A stretch of DNA of 64,000 bases from Pseudoflavitalea sp. G-6-1-2 (GCF_012927185.1 NZ_JABBGB010000002.1:496001-560000), one strand, 5' to 3'. Positions 8,489 to 17,331 are shown, counted from the first letter of the stretch. Notes: generated by a model from the sequence alone, not told the origin. Numbers and translations are program-made.

Positions 8489-9007
8489 TTGGTGCATTGT
8501 TTATGTTGTTTTATTGCGATGGTGCAATGGATATGCGGCTGAAAAATATGCCGTGCAGAATTGTACTGCTATACCGCAATAGGAAGTAGCATGGAGCAAT
8601 AGAATTTAACCAGGCAGCAGAATAACATATTTTAAGGCCGGCATACCCATTGCCCCATCGCATGGGCCCGCTGAAAGTGCAACAAATAAAAGGCTGGTTG
8701 AGCGTGAGAGAATGAGAAAGCAAATACTGCTTGCAGTAATTTCAGAAGATCAGGTTGAATTATTTTTTGAATGCACGAGTTGTTTCTCTTGCGCATGCAG
8801 CGAGTAAGGGCGGAAGGGGGATATGAATGGTGGCCTTAAAACGGGTTGGGCAGGAGCCCCGGCTATATTCATTCGCTTAATCCTCCCTAACAAAAGCTTA
8901 ATCAAGGTTAACCCCTGCCCGGCCTGTTTTTCGACAACATTTATATCCCCATTTCGCCCGACACACTATCATCAATACCACACTTTTATCAATAAATGTT
9001 AGCACAT
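8489..9007. other. Intergenic stretch without a convincing gene
   Basis: Short frames exist on both strands (for example minus 8723-8511) but have unbalanced composition and no recognisable family. Around 8840-8930 two GGCAGG-containing segments can pair imperfectly with nearby C-rich runs. No tRNA, riboswitch signature or IS end was seen. It may hold a decayed gene or a non-coding RNA. Confidence 0.35.
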
Positions 9008-9038
9008 AAAAAAGTCCCGGAGAATCTCCGGGACTTTT
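9008..9038 (-). terminator. Intrinsic terminator of pdhB
   Basis: A perfect 12-base stem (9011-9022 with 9026-9037) with a three-base loop. On the minus strand it is followed by a T run from 9013 down to 9008. It lies 20 bases beyond the pdhB stop. Confidence 0.85.
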
Positions 9039-9057
9039 CAATTATATCAGTAATTAC

Positions 9058-10044
9058 TTACTTCTTCATATACATTACTTCCTTCACCAGATTCACTGTA
9101 CGTGGCACATCCGGCAGCGCAGCAGCAACCAGGTTCGGTGCATAGTGCAGCGGTGCATCAGCAGCAGTGATACGGCGGATCGGAGCATCGAGATAATCGA
9201 AGCCTTCTTTCTGAATGCGGTATGCGATCTCAGAAGAAACAGAGCACATAGGCCACTGCTCATCTACGATCACCAGACGGTTGGTCTTTTTCACACTCTC
9301 CAGAATAGTGAACCAGTCGAGCGGACGTACAGTACGAAGATCGATCACTTCGGCACTGATGCCTTCTTTCTCCAGTTCAACAGCAGCACCCAGCGCTACT
9401 TTCATCATCTTATTGTAAGAAACGATGGTTACATCTCTTCCGGCTCTCTTCACATCGGCTTTACCGATAGGAATGATGTACTCTTCTTCAGGCACTTCAC
9501 CTTTCTCGCCATACATCACTTCACTTTCCATGAACATTACCGGGTCGTTATCGCGGATCGCGGCTTTCAGCAGACCTTTTGCGTCGTATGGATTGGAAGG
9601 AGAGATTACTTTGATGCCGGGGATATTGGCATAATAGCTTTCAAATGCGGTAGAGTGTTGTGCACCGAGCTGTCCGGCAGAACCGTTAGGTCCGCGGAAT
9701 ACGATCGGACAGGTAATTTGTCCACCACTCATCGCCAGCATCTTCGAAGCTGTATTCAGAATCTGGTCCAGCGCCAGTACAGCGAAGTTCCAGGTCATGA
9801 ACTCAACAATCGGACGAAGTCCGTTCTGAGCAGCACCTACAGCAATACCTGCAAAACCTAATTCTGCAATTGGTGTGTCGATAATGCGTTTGGGGCCAAA
9901 CTCATCCAGCATGCCCTGGCTTACTTTATATGCGCCGTTGTATTCAGCAACTTCTTCTCCCATGAGAAAGATATTCGGGTCTCTTCTCATCTCTTCGCTC
10001 ATTGCTTCACGGAGCGCTTCACGAAATGCAATTGATCTTGCCAT
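9058..10044 (-). CDS. pdhB: Pyruvate dehydrogenase E1 component, beta subunit
   Basis: Thiamine-diphosphate-dependent decarboxylation of pyruvate as the beta half of the alpha2-beta2 E1 enzyme. The 328 residues cover the complete subunit. Family landmarks are the N-terminal FREALREAMSEEM, GEEVAEYNGAYKVSQG, TPIAELGFAGIAVGAA, QLGAQHS, VISPSNPYDAKGLL and the C-terminal VDEQWPMCSV. The E1 alpha, E2 and E3 genes are not in the window, so the complex is split. Transcription is probably monocistronic, with a strong promoter match in front and a strong terminator behind. A branched-chain 2-oxoacid E1 beta is the main alternative. Confidence 0.9.
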   Translation of the reverse strand: MARSIAFREALREAMSEEMRRDPNIFLMGEEVAEYNGAYKVSQGMLDEFGPKRIIDTPIAELGFAGIAVGAAQNGLRPIVEFMTWNFAVLALDQILNTASKMLAMSGGQITCPIVFRGPNGSAGQLGAQHSTAFESYYANIPGIKVISPSNPYDAKGLLKAAIRDNDPVMFMESEVMYGEKGEVPEEEYIIPIGKADVKRAGRDVTIVSYNKMMKVALGAAVELEKEGISAEVIDLRTVRPLDWFTILESVKKTNRLVIVDEQWPMCSVSSEIAYRIQKEGFDYLDAPIRRITAADAPLHYAPNLVAAALPDVPRTVNLVKEVMYMKK

Positions 10045-10069
10045 CCGGTTTTATGGTTTTAAAGAAGGG

Positions 10070-10101
10070 CAAAATTATTGGATGCGAGGCAGATAAACAA
10101 A
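10070..10101 (-). promoter_or_regulatory. Promoter of pdhB
   Basis: On the minus strand TTTG (10101-10098), 20 bases, then TAATTTTG (10077-10070). Both elements match the Bacteroidetes -33/-7 consensus completely. Predicted start is near 10064, about 20 bases before the ATG. This is the best promoter match in the window. Confidence 0.7.
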
Positions 10102-10237
10102 TCGTTCCCAATGGAATTTCTTTTCCCCGCCCCCGAACACCCACCCTCCCGATTGGAGGTTATCCGGACTTTCTGGCACTGCCGGGAACCGGCCGATCGT
10201 CCGGACACCTACCAAAAACGTCCAGACGTCAAACGCA

Positions 10238-10269
10238 TTTCGGCCCGCCTCCATCGCAGGGTAAGTTTG
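10238..10269 (+). promoter_or_regulatory. Candidate promoter of the acyltransferase-LytS-LytTR operon
   Basis: A perfect -7 element TAAGTTTG (10262-10269) is preceded at 21 bases by TTT (10238-10240), a partial -33 match. The predicted start near 10275 leaves a leader of about 11 bases before the ATG at 10286. Confidence 0.5.
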
Positions 10270-10285
10270 TCTAAACAATCGATGT

Positions 10286-11428
10286 ATGCAGACTTTAATC
10301 TCACGCCAGGCGTATCTGGACTGGCTCAGAATCCTCGCCATTGCAGGCGTTCTTTTCTTCCATTCGGCCATGCCATATGTGGCAGAATGGGGCTGGCACC
10401 TGAAGAATAAAGAGCTAAGCAATCTGCTTATGGAATTTAATTTCTGGCTGAGCCGCTTCAGAATGCCGCTGCTTTTGTTCATTTCAGGCGCCGTAACCTG
10501 CGTTATGCTCCAGAAAAGAACCGGATCGGGCTTTATCGGTCTCCGGTTCAGACGCCTCTTTATTCCGCTTATCGCCGGTGTGCTGATTGTAGTGCCGCCG
10601 CAGGTGTACCTCGAAAGAGTACATAACGGCTATACCGGCAATTTCTTCGATTTCTATCCCACCATATTCACCAGCGGTGCCTACCCTGCCGGAAATTTCA
10701 GCTGGCATCACCTTTGGTTTATCGTATACCTCTTTATATATGATGTGGTGTTCACGCCCTTTTTCACCTGGATCATCCGCAGCCGCGCCAAACATTGGTT
10801 CGATCAGCTGTTCAGCTGGTTCGCCACAGGAAGAAGAATTTACCTGCTGATGCTGCCCGGTGTACTCATCCATACCTTCCTCGCAGGCAAATTCCCCGGC
10901 ACCAACGATCTCATTCACGATTACTGCTTTTTCTTCTACTGGTTGTTCTTTCTGCTGGTGGGCTTCCTTTGCATGTGCGCACCCGCACTGATGGATTGCC
11001 TCGAACGCGATCGCAGACTTTCGCTCGCCATTGCATTCGCCAGTATCATCTGCATCAATTATTTCAGATGGAATAATCTGGAAGATGCCATCCAAACCCG
11101 GTTCTACTGGGCGCTCTATCCGGTAATGGCCTATATGTGGGTGTTTGCATTGGTAGGATATGGAAAACGATACCTCAACAAACCACATAAGAGCCTCGGT
11201 TACCTCAATCAGATGGTGTATCCGTTTTATATTGTACATCAAACGGTGATTGTGATACTTACCTTCTATGTGATCCGGACAACCGATACCATCTGGATGA
11301 AATACTTCTTCACCGTTTTGCTGACGTTGGCGATAAGTTTAACTTTAATTCATGTATTCATCAGGCCATTTAAAGCAGGTCGCTGGTTATTTGGCATGAA
11401 GGATCAAACCACCAACAAACCCGCATGA
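10286..11428 (+). CDS. Membrane acyltransferase (acyltransferase-3 family, OpgC/MdoC-like)
   Basis: Integral membrane O-acyltransferase of the acyltransferase-3 family, which acylates envelope sugars. About ten hydrophobic helices span the 380 residues. The opening segment LDWLRILAIAGVLFFH contains the family's Arg-X9-His pair, and FRMPLLLFISGAV marks helix 2. It resembles the OpgC/glucan-modification branch, but the acceptor is unknown. Its last four bases overlap the start of the LytS-type kinase, placing it in one operon with a LytS/LytTR pair. That pairing suggests the two-component system acts on, or is tuned to, envelope state (inference). Confidence 0.85.
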   Translation: MQTLISRQAYLDWLRILAIAGVLFFHSAMPYVAEWGWHLKNKELSNLLMEFNFWLSRFRMPLLLFISGAVTCVMLQKRTGSGFIGLRFRRLFIPLIAGVLIVVPPQVYLERVHNGYTGNFFDFYPTIFTSGAYPAGNFSWHHLWFIVYLFIYDVVFTPFFTWIIRSRAKHWFDQLFSWFATGRRIYLLMLPGVLIHTFLAGKFPGTNDLIHDYCFFFYWLFFLLVGFLCMCAPALMDCLERDRRLSLAIAFASIICINYFRWNNLEDAIQTRFYWALYPVMAYMWVFALVGYGKRYLNKPHKSLGYLNQMVYPFYIVHQTVIVILTFYVIRTTDTIWMKYFFTVLLTLAISLTLIHVFIRPFKAGRWLFGMKDQTTNKPA

Positions 11429-12450
11429 AAGGATTCTGGAAATACGCCTTCCCGCCACTGTACGGATTGCTGATCTACTTCAGCATCCGTGTAGTGACCG
11501 ATACCACAGACGGAACACGCTTCTGGCTGAGGCCATGGCTGATGAACACCATCGAGATTGTGCTGGTAGTCAGTTACACGTTCTTCACGTTGCCGCTGTT
11601 CAACAGATTGGTGAACCGCTTCAGCCAACGAACCCGCACATTTGAATTGAAAGAAGTAATGCAGGAATTCGTTATTGTAATACTGGTGATACTGGCCACA
11701 GTAAATCCGCTGCTTTATCTGGTGCATTACCTCATTCACGATCCCGTCTCATGGAGCGATTTCAGCATCGCCAACGTAGTGGCTGGTTTGTACACGCTGC
11801 TGTATTACGCCATCGCAAGAGGAAACAAATTTGTACAGGCCTACATAGATCAGCAACTGCAACTCGAACGCATCACCAACGATCAACTGCAGACAGAACT
11901 GAAATTTCTCAAAGCGCAGTATCATCCGCATTTTCTGTTCAATGCACTCAACACCATCTATTTTCAGATGGATGAAAATATCGGCGAAGCCAAGAAAAGC
12001 ATCGAACAGTTTTCAGGATTGCTTCGCTATCAACTCTACGACCAGCAGCAGATGGTAGAGATAAACAAAGAGCTGAACTATCTGCAGCAATTCATAGAAC
12101 TGCAACAGAAACGCAGTTCGGAAAAACTCAGACTGACAGTTCATTTTGATGATTCGCTGAAACAACAGCTTATCTATCCGCTGCTGCTGCTGCCGCTGGT
12201 AGAGAACGCATTCAAATATGCCGGGGGCAACTGGACCATCAGCATCCATGCCGGCCTGCAAAACAACCAGCTGCATTTTGCAGTGGAGAATGCAGTGCCC
12301 GCGCATATTCCGGAACACGCCGCCAGTGGAATCGGGCTCGAAAACCTGCGAAGAAGATTGCAGCTGCTCTATCCCGGCCAGGCATCGATCGAAACAACAA
12401 AAGAGAACCAGCAATTCAAAGCATTACTGATATTGCCATTCGGCAACTGA
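11425..12450 (+). CDS. LytS/YehU-type sensor histidine kinase
   Basis: Histidine kinase of the His_kinase (PF06580) family. Four hydrophobic helices (about 10-22, 38-58, 80-104 and 112-132) form the membrane part without a large sensor domain. A short coiled coil (about 140-162) leads to the phosphoacceptor motif PHFLFNALNTI with His169. The ATPase part has the N box LLPLVENAFKYAGG and a GIGLENLRRRL glycine box. It overlaps the acyltransferase by ATGA, and the LytTR regulator follows after 16 bases, which is the usual pairing. Confidence 0.92.
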   Translation: MKGFWKYAFPPLYGLLIYFSIRVVTDTTDGTRFWLRPWLMNTIEIVLVVSYTFFTLPLFNRLVNRFSQRTRTFELKEVMQEFVIVILVILATVNPLLYLVHYLIHDPVSWSDFSIANVVAGLYTLLYYAIARGNKFVQAYIDQQLQLERITNDQLQTELKFLKAQYHPHFLFNALNTIYFQMDENIGEAKKSIEQFSGLLRYQLYDQQQMVEINKELNYLQQFIELQQKRSSEKLRLTVHFDDSLKQQLIYPLLLLPLVENAFKYAGGNWTISIHAGLQNNQLHFAVENAVPAHIPEHAASGIGLENLRRRLQLLYPGQASIETTKENQQFKALLILPFGN

Positions 12451-12466
12451 TCATCAAACAGCAACT

Positions 12467-13177
12467 ATGAGCCAACCCATCAGATGCATCATCACAGACG
12501 ACGAACCCATTGCCCGCAAGGGATTGCAGGGATATGTCGAAAAGACCGGCTTTCTTACACTCACCGGCATCTGCGAAGATGCGCTGCAACTGAATGAGCT
12601 GTTGAAACAGCAATCCGCCGATCTGCTGTTTCTCGATATCGAAATGCCCTGGCTCAGCGGCATCGATTTTCTGAAGAATGCCAACAATCCACCCCGTGTA
12701 ATTCTCACCACCGCCTACGATCAGTATGCCATTGCCGGTTATGAACTCGATGTGCTCGACTATCTGCTCAAACCCATTTCGTTTGAACGGTTTCTGAAAG
12801 CTGCCAACAAAGCCTATGATTTTTTTCAGTTGCAGCAATCGAACAAACCCGCCGATTATCTTTTTGTGAAAGCCGACAATCGTCTGGAGAAGATCGCTTA
12901 CAACGAAATACTGTTTGCTGAAGCTATGGAGAACTATGTAGGCATTTATACGGAAGACAGAAAACTGGTGGTGCACTCCACCCTCCGGGCGTTGCAGGAA
13001 AGCCTGCCCGAAAGCCGTTTCATACAGCCACATAAATCTTACCTCGTGAATATGGATGCTATCCGCGCCATCGAAGGCAATGTATTGCACATTGCACAGT
13101 ATCAGGTACCGGTATCGAAGTACCTGAAAGAGGTGGTGATGGAAAAGATCCTCAACAACCGACTGCTGAAAAAATGA
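12467..13177 (+). CDS. LytTR-family response regulator
   Basis: Receiver domain (about 5-120) with acidic pocket Asp11-Asp12, phosphoacceptor Asp57 in FLDIEMPWLSG and conserved Lys in LLKPISFERF. The LytTR DNA-binding domain follows (about 138-236: YLFVKADNRLEKI, ILFAEAMENY, FIQPHKSYLVNMD). Cognate partner of the kinase immediately upstream. It is the last gene of the three-gene operon, with more than 300 bases of apparently non-coding DNA after it. Confidence 0.94.
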   Translation: MSQPIRCIITDDEPIARKGLQGYVEKTGFLTLTGICEDALQLNELLKQQSADLLFLDIEMPWLSGIDFLKNANNPPRVILTTAYDQYAIAGYELDVLDYLLKPISFERFLKAANKAYDFFQLQQSNKPADYLFVKADNRLEKIAYNEILFAEAMENYVGIYTEDRKLVVHSTLRALQESLPESRFIQPHKSYLVNMDAIRAIEGNVLHIAQYQVPVSKYLKEVVMEKILNNRLLKK

Positions 13178-13535
13178 AAGCAGCTTTTTGTCCCACCAGC
13201 TGCTTTGTTTCACCCACCAACGCAACAAATGATCGCAACCTTGCCGTATATGCATGCTGCATAGCTGTTTGTTGAATCTGCCGGACAGTTAGCATACTGT
13301 GTAATATTTTTATTACTGTGCATGAGGAAAACTGCACAATTGAATAACAATACAGTCAGTTTTTTACCCGGCGGATATTTCTATATCTGCCTTTTTTGTG
13401 ATTTTATGCCGCTGGTTTTCCCTTCATGGGACATGCTAATAGATTGAATTTCTTATATCTTTGTGCTGCCGGTAACAACTGGTATCAGATTTGCTTTTGC
13501 TTTAACCAGCATTCATCACAAAAAACAAGACGACT
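13178..13535 (+). promoter_or_regulatory. Intergenic region with a -7 element for the lipocalin-like gene
   Basis: The only feature I can support in this 358-base gap is a perfect -7 element, TATCTTTG at 13456-13463, about 73 bases before the next ATG. No clear -33 partner is visible. No convincing ORF or RNA gene was seen. Confidence 0.4.
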
Positions 13536-14027
13536 ATGAAAAGAATCAAATTGTTAACCGCCGCCTCCCTGAGCCTCCTGGTATTACTTTTCACTGCCTG
13601 CTCACCCAGCAGAGTAGCCAGCCCTGAAGGAGCAAAGGTAGACCTGAAAGGTACCTGGACGGTCAGCAATATCAGCCTGGATGGAATTTCTGAGAAAGGA
13701 TTTAAAGTAACCGTATTCGACGATGCATTGTACCAATGTTATATGGGAAGTCAGTGGAATCTGATCGCTAACGGTAATGGGTCTTACACTGTACCTGCTT
13801 CCGGCGACTGCACAGGTGGTCAGCGCAATATCTACTGGAGCGTTCAGAACATCAGCGGAGCTAAATATTTTCAGTTCAAGAATCTGGGAACCGGCGTTAA
13901 ACCCAACAGAGTTACAGACGGATATCGCCTCGAAATGCAATCACTCACCGCCAATCAGATGTTGCTGAGAAGCGCCGTGAACTTCGAAGGAAAAACAGTG
14001 TATATCAACTATACATTTACGAGATAA
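13536..14027 (+). CDS. Small lipocalin-like lipoprotein
   Basis: Signal peptide with lipobox FTAC (lipidated Cys22), then about 140 residues rich in short beta strands. The pattern LKGTWTVSNISLDG at the start of the mature part and the closing YINYTFTR are typical of Bacteroidota lipocalin-like/calycin lipoproteins. Ligand and role are unknown. It is a single-gene unit with a strong terminator 23 bases after the stop. Confidence 0.7.
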   Translation: MKRIKLLTAASLSLLVLLFTACSPSRVASPEGAKVDLKGTWTVSNISLDGISEKGFKVTVFDDALYQCYMGSQWNLIANGNGSYTVPASGDCTGGQRNIYWSVQNISGAKYFQFKNLGTGVKPNRVTDGYRLEMQSLTANQMLLRSAVNFEGKTVYINYTFTR

Positions 14028-14050
14028 GCAATAATATTGCTGCATTATTA

Positions 14051-14090
14051 AAAGGCGTTCCACTGAAAAGTGGAGCGCCTTTTATTTTGC
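14051..14090 (+). terminator. Intrinsic terminator after the lipocalin-like gene
   Basis: A 14-base stem (14051-14064 with 14069-14082, one G-T pair) closed by a GAAA tetraloop, followed by TTTATTTT. Confidence 0.85.
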
Positions 14091-14272
14091 ATGCACAAAA
14101 ATGCATTAACCGCCCCTGTTTTTATCATTCGCTGCAAAGGGTACAACTATACCCTATATGCGCAGATATTTCTCATTCGCAAACTGCGCATGCACGCATT
14201 AACACAATTTAAACATACGCACACAACCCTGTCCCATAAAGGGTTTCATTAAAACAATCCACATTAATAAAT

Positions 14273-14302
14273 TTTAACGACCATACACTTTATGTAATTT
14301 TG
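14273..14302 (+). promoter_or_regulatory. Candidate promoter of the META-domain gene
   Basis: A perfect -7 element TAATTTTG (14295-14302) with TTT (14273-14275) 19 bases upstream as a weak -33. The leader to the ATG at 14358 would be about 50 bases. The rest of the gap from 14091 shows no gene. Confidence 0.45.
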
Positions 14303-14357
14303 TTGCAGCTTTGCATCTCTTGCACGAAACAAATTCATTAGCTAAAAACAGAATAAG

Positions 14358-15047
14358 ATGATTAAGAAAAGAATTGTAACCAGTGTAATGTTATTAGTTG
14401 TGTTTTTCTCCGGCATCAGCGCTGCACTCGCAGGAGACTTCATTAAAATGACCATCAAAGAAAATCAAGGTGATTGTGTAGGTGTTGCTCCAATGAAATG
14501 CCTGCTGGTGTTGAACAAGAAAAACGGACAGTGGGAAAATTTCTACGACGGTATTCAGAACTTCAACTATAAAGAAGGATACCGGTACACTATTCTTGTA
14601 GAGAGAACAAAAAGAACGAACGTGCCTGCAGATGCATCTGCATATGAGTACAAACTGGTAAAAGTATTAAAGCAAAAAATAGTAAAACCTGCCAAACAAC
14701 CCGCCGTACTGAAAAGCCTCAGCGGTACCGAATGGAAACTCATTCAGCTCAATGGCAAGGCTATCGGTAAAGAGGGTGTTACCCTGAAATTCGACGCAGG
14801 CACTAAAGGTTACGGCGCTTATGCAGGTTGCAACAGAATGGGTGGTGGCCTGAAATGGAACGCTAAGAAAGGTACCCTCGATTTTGGTCCTGCAATGTCT
14901 ACCCTTATGGCATGTGGCGAAGACGTGATGAAACTCGAACACGAATACAACAAAGCTTTAAGCGAGCAATCGTTCAAGGTTTCAGTGAAAGGAAACAAAC
15001 TTCAACTGATCCAGAAAGGCAAAGTAGTGCTTGAGTTCAGCAAATAA
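14358..15047 (+). CDS. Exported DUF4377-META domain protein (HslJ-like)
   Basis: A cleavable signal peptide (about 1-26, ending ALA) precedes a DUF4377-type region (about 28-107) with the paired cysteines GDCVGVAPMKCLLV. After a linker a META domain begins (about 117-229): LSGTEWKLIQLNGKAI, YGAYAGCNRMGGGLKW and MSTLMACGEDVMKLE. META domains occur in HslJ and envelope-stress proteins, but the molecular function is not settled. The Cys pairs in both domains could form disulfides in the periplasm (inference). It is a single-gene unit. Confidence 0.85.
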   Translation: MIKKRIVTSVMLLVVFFSGISAALAGDFIKMTIKENQGDCVGVAPMKCLLVLNKKNGQWENFYDGIQNFNYKEGYRYTILVERTKRTNVPADASAYEYKLVKVLKQKIVKPAKQPAVLKSLSGTEWKLIQLNGKAIGKEGVTLKFDAGTKGYGAYAGCNRMGGGLKWNAKKGTLDFGPAMSTLMACGEDVMKLEHEYNKALSEQSFKVSVKGNKLQLIQKGKVVLEFSK

Positions 15048-15092
15048 ACAGAACAGAACTGCTGCTTCGTGTAGCAGTACAGATAAATAAGC

Positions 15093-15146
15093 CGTGGGCT
15101 GCATCAATCGAACATAATCTGTCGATTGTTGCAGCCCACGATCTTT
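15093..15146 (+). terminator. Long hairpin after the META-domain gene
   Basis: A 19-base stem with one mismatch (15093-15111 with 15122-15140) and a ten-base loop, followed by ATCTTTTG. The stem is unusually long for a terminator with a weak T tract. Confidence 0.6.
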
Positions 15147-15254
15147 TGATGTACTACAGGTAAGGCGCAAGCGGGCAATTCCTGTAATTAAGATGATGCT
15201 GGATTATGGATTTCAGCTAATGGATGAATACGGGATTGAACACAAGCATTAACA

Positions 15255-15773
15255 TCAGAGCAATTTCCTCATCAGCCAATCGCGCTGCACATCGTCGCCC
15301 AGCACAAAATCGTGTTCACTGAATTTCTCGAATCCCCATTTTTTATAAAACGCTATCGCACGATCATTTTTCTCCCACACCCCCAGCCACACCGATTTAT
15401 TCTTCATATCTGTGGCCAGTTCGATGCAGCGTTTCATCAATGCACTTCCCACTCCTTTGCCGATCACGGAGGCATCTGCATAGATGCGGGCAATTTCAAT
15501 GGCAGGAAGATCTTCGAGTTCAGGAGGATTGAACCCGTACAACATCCGCACATACCCCACCAACTCAGTGCCGGAATAAGCCATCAGAAAGATATTGCCT
15601 GGTGCGCCCACCTGTGCTATCAGCCGTTCTTCGGAGAATGATTCGCGCATGAATTTTTCCATATCCTCCGCTGTGTTCTGCGCAGCAAACGATTCGTAGA
15701 ACGTTTTTCTGCTGAGCGCTGCTATGGCCATGGCATCTTCTTTTGTTGCGTATCTGATGCTTATGTCTGACAT
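15255..15773 (-). CDS. GNAT-family N-acetyltransferase
   Basis: Acetyl-CoA-dependent transferase of the GCN5 fold, 172 residues. The N-terminal strand-helix DISIRYATKEDAMAIAALS, the acetyl-CoA loop ASVIGKGVGSALM (R/Q-X-X-G-X-G type, with Lys in place of Arg) and the C-terminal AIAFYKKWGFEKFSEHDF are all typical. The substrate cannot be inferred. It lies nine bases downstream of the DoxX gene on the same strand, so the two probably share a transcript. Confidence 0.9.
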   Translation of the reverse strand: MSDISIRYATKEDAMAIAALSRKTFYESFAAQNTAEDMEKFMRESFSEERLIAQVGAPGNIFLMAYSGTELVGYVRMLYGFNPPELEDLPAIEIARIYADASVIGKGVGSALMKRCIELATDMKNKSVWLGVWEKNDRAIAFYKKWGFEKFSEHDFVLGDDVQRDWLMRKLL

Positions 15774-15782
15774 ATCGTTTCG

Positions 15783-16202
15783 TTATTTTTTATTCTTCTT
15801 TTTCAATGATTCTATGCCGATGTTCCCTCCTCCCTGAAACAACAACAGTACAAAAATAAATAGCAATAACAATGGGGTTGTCATTTCTTCGATGCTTTGC
15901 CCCCAATGCACCATCACCAACGCCACAATGAAATTGATGATCATGAGTATGGCCGCGTATCTCACCTGCCATCCGAGTATCAGCATCACGGAGGCGATTG
16001 CCTGCGCATACACCGACACTACTGCGCAGATACCGGGAGCAGGAAATCCGAATGCATGCAGAAAAGATTTGAACTCCTGCATCCGATGCCAGCTGAAGAT
16101 ATTATCCACTACGCCGGCCAGCAGACGGAAACCTACAAACAGCCGCAGGAGAAAAACACCCCAATCGCGGTTGCGGTCGAGCAACTGAAAGAATTGATTC
16201 AT
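15783..16202 (-). CDS. DoxX-family membrane protein
   Basis: Small integral membrane protein of 139 residues with four hydrophobic segments. The opening GVFLLRLFVGFRLLAGVVD and the mid-protein GFPAPGICAVVSVYAQAIASV match the DoxX family, and the C-terminus is a Lys/Asn tail. DoxX proteins are linked to redox or quinol functions, but this paralogue has no assigned role. First gene of a two-gene unit with the GNAT acetyltransferase. Confidence 0.85.
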   Translation of the reverse strand: MNQFFQLLDRNRDWGVFLLRLFVGFRLLAGVVDNIFSWHRMQEFKSFLHAFGFPAPGICAVVSVYAQAIASVMLILGWQVRYAAILMIINFIVALVMVHWGQSIEEMTTPLLLLFIFVLLLFQGGGNIGIESLKKKNKK

Positions 16203-16300
16203 AGCACAAGGTTTAGACCTAAAAGCTACTCAATTCCTCCGGTATCGCATAGCTAATTATGAGGAATGAAAACGATCCATCGCAGAACAATGTTGCGTCA

Positions 16301-17314
16301 TCAGGAGTATTCATCGCCGATCTCCTGATCGAATATGGTGATGTTCTTATTGTATTTATTCCGGTAGTCGAGCGGCGTGAGTCCGGTTATCTTTCTGAAT
16401 ACTCCTCTGAAGGCTTTGATATCGGCATAACCTACTTCGTACATCACTTCAGAAACGTTGCTGGGTCCGGATTCCAGCATTTTCTTTGCACGTTCTATGC
16501 GTACACGCTGAAGGTATTCCGCAGGTGTATTGCCGGTGGCTTTGATGAAACGTCTGTCGAAATTACGTCTGCTCAGCGCGTATCGGGTAGCGAGATCTTC
16601 CATGGAGAATTTGCCGGTGAGATTGTCTTCGATATATGCCTGCGCCTTGCTGATAGCTTCATCGGAATGTTCTTTCTGTGCGCTGAAAATGGTAAACGGA
16701 CTCTGGCTCACCCTGTCGATATCTACCTGAAAAGTTTTTGCGCAGTACAAAGCAGTTTCGCGGTCGTAGTTCTTTTCGATCAGATAAAGCATCAGGTTAA
16801 GAAACGAGAAGGCGCCTCCATTGGTGTAGATGCCCTGTTCGTCGGTGATGATGGCGCCGGTTTGCACATGCACATCGGGAAACATCTTTCTGAACATATC
16901 GGCAGTGTTCCAGTGGGTGGAGCAGTTCTTTCCTTTCAGCAATCCTGTAGCTGCCAGCAGAAAACCTCCTGTGCAAATGCTGGCCAGCTCCGTACCCTGC
17001 CTGTATCGTTTTTTTAGCCAGTCGATGATCTCTTTATTCAGCTCGATCATTTTGCTGATATTGAAATGCGCGGTGGCAGGAATGATCACGAGATCGGAAT
17101 GCGTTACCTCCCTGATCAGCACATGGGGTCTGATGGAGAAAAGGCCATCGTGCAGCTCAACCTTTTTCGACACGCCTGCCAGCTGAATATCGAATACCGG
17201 TTTCTTCTCACGGGTCTTGCAAAAATCGTTGGCTTTCAGAAAAAACTGGTAGGCTCCGATCACACTGCTCAGGTTGTTATGCCCGGCAGGTATCAGGATG
17301 GTGAGCTTCTTCAT
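16301..17314 (-). CDS. GlxA-type transcriptional regulator (DJ-1/PfpI plus AraC HTH)
   Basis: The N-terminal DJ-1/PfpI domain (about 1-185) has the nucleophile-elbow segment LASICTGGFLLAATGLL (Cys in CTG). The C-terminal AraC/XylS domain (about 225-325) carries two helix-turn-helix motifs: MEDLATRYALSRRNFDRRF and NVSEVMYEVGYADIKAFRG. This is the architecture of GlxA-like regulators, which often control catabolic genes. A perfect -7 element lies just upstream (17339-17332). The target is unknown; DoxX/GNAT downstream after 98 bases are candidates. Confidence 0.9.
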   Translation of the reverse strand: MKKLTILIPAGHNNLSSVIGAYQFFLKANDFCKTREKKPVFDIQLAGVSKKVELHDGLFSIRPHVLIREVTHSDLVIIPATAHFNISKMIELNKEIIDWLKKRYRQGTELASICTGGFLLAATGLLKGKNCSTHWNTADMFRKMFPDVHVQTGAIITDEQGIYTNGGAFSFLNLMLYLIEKNYDRETALYCAKTFQVDIDRVSQSPFTIFSAQKEHSDEAISKAQAYIEDNLTGKFSMEDLATRYALSRRNFDRRFIKATGNTPAEYLQRVRIERAKKMLESGPSNVSEVMYEVGYADIKAFRGVFRKITGLTPLDYRNKYNKNITIFDQEIGDEYS

Positions 17315-17331
17315 ACAGGAATGTTTAAACT

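Noticed and set aside
8511-8723. Minus-strand frame of 70 codons
   Set aside because: No family, unbalanced composition and no promoter or terminator support.
16259-17017. Plus-strand frame of 252 codons opposite the GlxA-type gene
   Set aside because: It lies wholly antisense to a gene with clear DJ-1 and AraC domains, and its Phe/Val/Glu-rich composition is that of a frame shadow.
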